Below are positions 38,776 to 41,676 of a stretch of 41,676 nt of DNA, piece after piece (within the stretch, counting starts at the first letter, position 1; the number at the start of each line of letters is the position of its first letter). The stretch is from an uncultured Eubacteriales bacterium. Its GTDB lineage: Bacteria; Bacillota; Clostridia; Oscillospirales; Oscillospiraceae. The notes beneath the pieces are model-generated. The model did no database searches, was not told the DNA's origin, and was given only the letters and a program-made list of their open reading frames with translations. The stretch is taken from contig URGL01000015.1 of the NCBI GenBank assembly GCA_900547405.1, positions 1 to 41,676 on the forward strand, given 5' to 3'. The translations under genes and the position numbers were made by a program.

Positions 38776-39285
38776 TTATTTCAAAAAGTTGCTTTTATGT
38801 TCCAGTGCGTGCAGATTATAGCCAAGTGTAGCCAGGTGCGCTACCTTCAGCGCAACCAGATTGATGTCGGTGGACATCGCACTGGCGATCTGCTCGGCTG
38901 TGTATCCATACTCATAGATGTAACGAAGGACTTCATCGCTGTCCATCAGAATCTCTGCTGCTACGATGTTCGCTTCATATTCCGGTTTGGATTTCATATC
39001 GTAGAGCATGAACTCATGAATCGGGGTGGTTTTCGCCATATTCCGGTGAAGCTGATCATGCCCTAATTCATGTGCGCACACGATGCGCAGCATATTTTCA
39101 TCCAGACTGTTATTCAGGAAAATAAAGCGATTTCGCTTAATCACCCGGTACATTCCCTTCAGGGAACCAAAATTTTCGCAAAGCATGACATTGATACCAA
39201 GCTGCCTTGCAATTTCAAAAGGGTCTCTGGAACCGCAGCGTTTTACCAGTTTCTCACCGACCCGTGAAAGCTGTTCCGCATTCAT
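38776..39285 (-). CDS. ImmA/IrrE family metallo-endopeptidase
   Basis: The 169-residue protein has the zinc-protease motif HELGH (about residues 72-76) in the ImmA/IrrE fold. Proteins of this family cut an XRE-type repressor (ImmR, DdrO) after DNA damage or other signals and so relieve repression; that is established for ICEBs1 and Deinococcus and inferred here. The XRE gene lies 49 bases upstream in the same operon. I chose ATG at 39285, seven bases after GGAGG; ATG at 39288 is only four bases away from it. Confidence 0.88.
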   Translation of the reverse strand: MNAEQLSRVGEKLVKRCGSRDPFEIARQLGINVMLCENFGSLKGMYRVIKRNRFIFLNNSLDENMLRIVCAHELGHDQLHRNMAKTTPIHEFMLYDMKSKPEYEANIVAAEILMDSDEVLRYIYEYGYTAEQIASAMSTDINLVALKVAHLATLGYNLHALEHKSNFLK

Positions 39286-39333
39286 CATACCACCTCCAGT
39301 TTACAGTATAGCGAAAAGTGTGTACGATAAATA

Positions 39334-39750
39334 TCACTGATCGGATTTTTTACGCCTCGTTTTCGGGGCGTATTTTTTATTGTTCTCTTTGGCAATCCAG
39401 TAGGCATCGGTCAGAGCTTTATAAGCTCCTTCGATGGCATCTTCGCTTAATTCGCCGCCAGCGAACATACCGGTCACTTCACTGACCAGTTCTTCAATAT
39501 CTTTCGCTGCTTTTGCGCCGCCTTTTTCATGAGCTTCTACGACATAGGTGCCGCTGCTTCCCAGCAGGTACTCAGTAGTAGTATTCAGCGCATCCGCAAT
39601 CTTCTGGATCGTAACCATATTGGATGGTTTGCGGCTGCCAAGCTCATAATTCTGAATTGTGCGGGCGGTTACACCGGCCTTCTCTGCAAGTTCTACCTGA
39701 GTTAAATTGGCTTCTGTTCTTTTTTCTTTCAACCTTTCTTTGAAGACCAT
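39334..39750 (-). CDS. XRE family transcriptional regulator
   Basis: The 138-residue protein has an N-terminal HTH (LTQVELAEKAGVTARTIQN, with the family ending YELGSRKPS) and a C-terminal part of about 70 residues probably used for dimerisation and cleavage. ATG at 39750 follows AGAGG; an upstream in-frame start falls in the promoter region. It is transcribed away from the Y-family polymerase gene and is followed by its likely protease ImmA. The several TTCGTG/CACGAA half-sites between the two genes are its likely operators. Confidence 0.9.
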   Translation of the reverse strand: MVFKERLKEKRTEANLTQVELAEKAGVTARTIQNYELGSRKPSNMVTIQKIADALNTTTEYLLGSSGTYVVEAHEKGGAKAAKDIEELVSEVTGMFAGGELSEDAIEGAYKALTDAYWIAKENNKKYAPKTRRKKSDQ

Positions 39751-39806
39751 AGGAATACCTCTTTCTTTTTTGATTACGAACACGAACACTTTTTCATAAA
39801 AACCTA

Positions 39807-39835
39807 TTGACACGAAAAACTGTGCTTGCTATAAT
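39807..39835 (+). promoter_or_regulatory. promoter of the Y-family polymerase gene
   Basis: Perfect consensus TTGACA (39807-39812) and TATAAT (39830-39835) with a 17-base spacer. A CACGAA half-site overlaps its -35 end and spacer, as expected for a strong promoter kept off by a repressor. Confidence 0.85.
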
Positions 39836-39869
39836 GACGATGAAAACACGAAATATAATTCGTGTAATT

Positions 39870-39898
39870 ATAGTATCACAAGAAATGCTGTGTGTCAA
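39870..39898 (-). promoter_or_regulatory. xre-immA promoter
   Basis: On the minus strand a perfect TTGACA (39893-39898) and TACTAT (39870-39875) are 17 bases apart; a TATAAT three bases further would need a 20-base spacer. Confidence 0.55.
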
Positions 39899-39951
39899 TG
39901 CGTTCGTGAAAAGTTGTTCGTGCTTTCACGAACGGAGAGGAGGAATACGGG

Positions 39952-41187
39952 ATGCAAAGAGTGATTCTTCACTGTGATATGAATAATTTCTATGCCTCTG
40001 TTGAGTGTATGCTGAACCCGGAACTGAAGAACAAGCCGGTGGCAGTGTGTGGTTCTGTGGAGGAACGGCATGGTATCGTACTTGCGAAGAACTATGCAGC
40101 AAAGGCGTTTGGCGTTTCCACTGGAGAGGCAATCTGGCAGGCAAAACAGAAGTGCCAGGATCTTGTGATCGTGGAGCCGCACTATGAGCAATATATGAAG
40201 TTTTCAAAGCTGGCTCGTGAGATATACGGTCGATATACCGATCAGATCGAGCCGTATGGGATGGACGAATGCTGGCTGGATGTGACCGGAAGCGGCTGCA
40301 TGGGAACCGGATTTGAAATCGCAGACGAGATTCGTAGAACCGTTAAGTTTGAATTGGGACTTACGATTTCCGCAGGAGTGAGCTTCAACAAGATTTTTGC
40401 CAAGCTTGGGTCGGATATGAAAAAGCCGGATGCGATTACCTGCATCGAAGCAGATTCGTTCCAGGAGAAGATTTGGTGTCTTCCCGCCTCTGACTTGCTT
40501 GGAGTCGGCAGAGCGACCGAGAAGGTTCTGTCCGGTTATGGGATTCATACCATTGGAGAGCTTGCTGCAACATCGGATGATTTCTTGAAGTGCCGCCTTG
40601 GAAAGAATGGACTGGCGATTAAGAAGTATGCCAACGGACTGGATGATTCGCCGGTTATGCGTTCCGATTATGTCTCCCCGGTAAAAAGCATTGGGCACGG
40701 GATAACAACCATGCAGGATTTGGATAATAACGCCGAAGTTTGGTGTGTCATGCTGGAGCTGGTGCAGGAGATTGGAACCAAGCTGCGAACACATAAGAAG
40801 AAAGCGGGCGGAATGGCGATTTCCATCCGCAACAACGAGCTTTACACGAAAGAGTGGCAGTGCCGGATTAGCATTCCGACACAAAGCCCCACCTATCTGG
40901 CGAAAACCGCATTTGCTTTGTTTGCTAAGAATTATCAATGGGAGCATCCGATTCGTTCAGTGACGGTTCGGGCAATCAACCTGTTTGAAGAGGATTGTCC
41001 GATACAATACGACCTATTCACCGACGTGAAATCACTGGATCGCCAGGAACGGCTGGACGCAGCGATTGAGCAGATTCGATTCCGATTCGGGAAAGATGCG
41101 ATTAAAAATGGGGTACTTTTTCAGAAAAGCAAGATGCCGACAGAGCGAAAAGTGGATTTGGTTATGCCGACAGGAATGATTGGTTAA
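39952..41187 (+). CDS. Y-family DNA polymerase (DinB/UmuC type)
   Basis: This 411-residue translesion polymerase copies damaged DNA. Metal-binding residues are visible: Asp9 in LHCDMNNFYASVE and Asp105/Glu106 in YGMDECWLDVTG. The thumb and little-finger regions follow. It is a single gene under a consensus promoter with operator half-sites and AGGAGG before the ATG. The length and the lack of UmuD make it similar to UmuC-like polymerases carried on mobile elements of Firmicutes rather than a housekeeping DinB with LexA boxes. Its divergent neighbours encode an XRE repressor and ImmA protease that probably set its induction. Confidence 0.9.
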   Translation: MQRVILHCDMNNFYASVECMLNPELKNKPVAVCGSVEERHGIVLAKNYAAKAFGVSTGEAIWQAKQKCQDLVIVEPHYEQYMKFSKLAREIYGRYTDQIEPYGMDECWLDVTGSGCMGTGFEIADEIRRTVKFELGLTISAGVSFNKIFAKLGSDMKKPDAITCIEADSFQEKIWCLPASDLLGVGRATEKVLSGYGIHTIGELAATSDDFLKCRLGKNGLAIKKYANGLDDSPVMRSDYVSPVKSIGHGITTMQDLDNNAEVWCVMLELVQEIGTKLRTHKKKAGGMAISIRNNELYTKEWQCRISIPTQSPTYLAKTAFALFAKNYQWEHPIRSVTVRAINLFEEDCPIQYDLFTDVKSLDRQERLDAAIEQIRFRFGKDAIKNGVLFQKSKMPTERKVDLVMPTGMIG

Positions 41188-41268
41188 TACAGCACCGGTA
41201 GAATCTGGTGAGTTCTTTGCTAAAAGAAGTCAACACATTCGCCGGTTTACAGAGGAGGAGCGTAGAAT

Positions 41269-41529
41269 ATGTCGGAACAGAAATGTAGAAAAGTATATGT
41301 ACCTGTGAATTTGGATGTGGATGCAGAGGGAAATATCCGTCCGCGTCTGATTCGGTGGATTGACGGACGGGTGTATGAGATCGACCGATTGAAGCATAAG
41401 TGTAGGGCTGCTTCCACGAAGGTAGGAGGCTGCGGAATCCGCTATACGGTCATGATCGGTGGGCATGAGAGCTTCCTGTACAACGAAGATGAAAAATGGT
41501 TCGTTGAAGCAAAGGAGCCGTGCCTATGA
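41269..41529 (+). CDS. small conserved protein downstream of the Y-family polymerase (possibly DUF6504)
   Basis: The 86-residue protein reads like a compact beta-rich domain: KVYVPVNLDVDAEGNIRP, then a WIDGRVYEIDR strand and a final EKWFVEAKEP. Similar short proteins often accompany UmuC-like polymerases in Firmicutes; the DUF6504 assignment is from memory and unconfirmed. GAGGAGG lies upstream of the ATG. Its stop overlaps the start of the next gene (ATGA), so the three genes from the polymerase on are probably co-expressed. Confidence 0.7.
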   Translation: MSEQKCRKVYVPVNLDVDAEGNIRPRLIRWIDGRVYEIDRLKHKCRAASTKVGGCGIRYTVMIGGHESFLYNEDEKWFVEAKEPCL

Positions 41530-41676
41530 TCCTTTCACAGAAAAAGATAGAAGAAATCGCTGTTGCAGTGATAAGAGATTTTCAGAAGTCCTTTTTCGGC
41601 AGCGAAGCAGATGATCCGACGAGATTCGCGCTTCCGACACCCATTGACCAGTTTGCATCCGATTATCTGAACCTGA
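41526..41676 (+). CDS. partial gene, possibly an ImmA/IrrE family protein
   Basis: Only the first 50 residues are in the window (MILSQKKIEEIAVAVIRDF at the start, TPIDQFASDYLNL near the edge). The opening resembles the N-terminus of ImmA/IrrE-type proteases I remember from Firmicutes mobile elements, but the HExxH motif would lie beyond the edge. It overlaps the preceding gene by four bases. Confidence 0.55.
   Translation, partial: MILSQKKIEEIAVAVIRDFQKSFFGSEADDPTRFALPTPIDQFASDYLNL

Larger units (their letters stand above)
39775..39932. promoter_or_regulatory. operator cluster between xre and the Y-family polymerase gene
   Basis: Half-sites of TTCGTG or CACGAA occur at 39781, 39811, 39847, 39859, 39903, 39917 and 39927, with a TACGAA at 39775. 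Two form dyads: CACGAA-N6-TTCGTG (39847-39864) and TTCGTG-N4-CACGAA (39917-39932). They cover both divergent promoters. They are not LexA boxes. Confidence 0.7.

Noticed and set aside
39347..39377. Hairpin with T tract on the plus strand within the end of the xre gene
   Set aside because: It lies inside coding sequence on the other strand and no plus-strand transcript is known to reach it; it could at most end read-through.
39775..39932. LexA boxes before the Y-family polymerase
   Set aside because: The repeats are TTCGTG/CACGAA, not the Gram-positive LexA pattern CGAAC-N4-GTTCG.

Overview
The window looks like a chromosome segment of a GC-rich, gut-type Clostridia species, probably Oscillospiraceae or a relative. 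This rests on Firmicutes-style genes (HprK, ROK glucokinase, PrsA/PrsW-type proteins, an ECF-transporter module next to truA), strong AGGAGG ribosome-binding sites, consensus sigma-A promoters with 17-nt spacers, and short dispersed intergenic palindromes. The species cannot be named from the sequence alone.

Layout. 1-8.2 kb: rpmB (minus), then a plus-strand run of hprK, an RluA-type pseudouridine synthase, an MBOAT acyltransferase with an SGNH-like partner, and a solute-binding lipoprotein joined to a hybrid histidine kinase. 8.2-10.5 kb: the minus-strand rpmG-secE-nusG-rplK-rplA operon, closed by a terminator with no rplJ/rplL behind it. 10.7-14.3 kb: ruvX, a TauE/SafE exporter split into two half-genes, a membrane-anchored parvulin foldase, a structured RNA that is probably 6S RNA, and a DUF1292 gene. 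14.5-21.6 kb: a class A penicillin-binding protein with a zinc-ribbon-like insert, an rRNA methyltransferase, ecfA1-ecfA2-ecfT and truA. 21.7-30.2 kb: glucokinase, a duplicated beta-helix lipoprotein, a sortase-type surface protein with Cys/His repeats, trkH-trkA and tRNA-Asp.

From about 31 kb to the end the content looks accessory. An ECF-type sigma factor is followed by a two-TM protein, a seven-TM protein and a PrsW-type intramembrane protease. After a terminator come a second two-TM protein, apparently a paralogue of the first, and a 1552-residue surface protein. That protein carries two copies of a C-type-lectin-like module. Within each copy a 22-codon stretch differs from the other only at first and second codon positions of NNC/NNT/NCG codons, with every third base and every other codon unchanged. 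This is the footprint of adenine-specific mutagenic retrohoming, so I read the gene as a diversity-generating retroelement (DGR) target with two variable regions. No reverse transcriptase or template repeat is visible here, so it would have to be served from elsewhere in the genome. The sigma/PrsW cassette is a plausible signalling system controlling display of this hypervariable protein.

The last 3 kb hold ImmA/IrrE and XRE genes transcribed away from a Y-family DNA polymerase. The shared control region has seven TTCGTG/CACGAA-type half-sites, suggesting a LexA-independent DNA-damage circuit. A small conserved gene and the start of another gene, possibly a second ImmA-type protein, run off the window edge.
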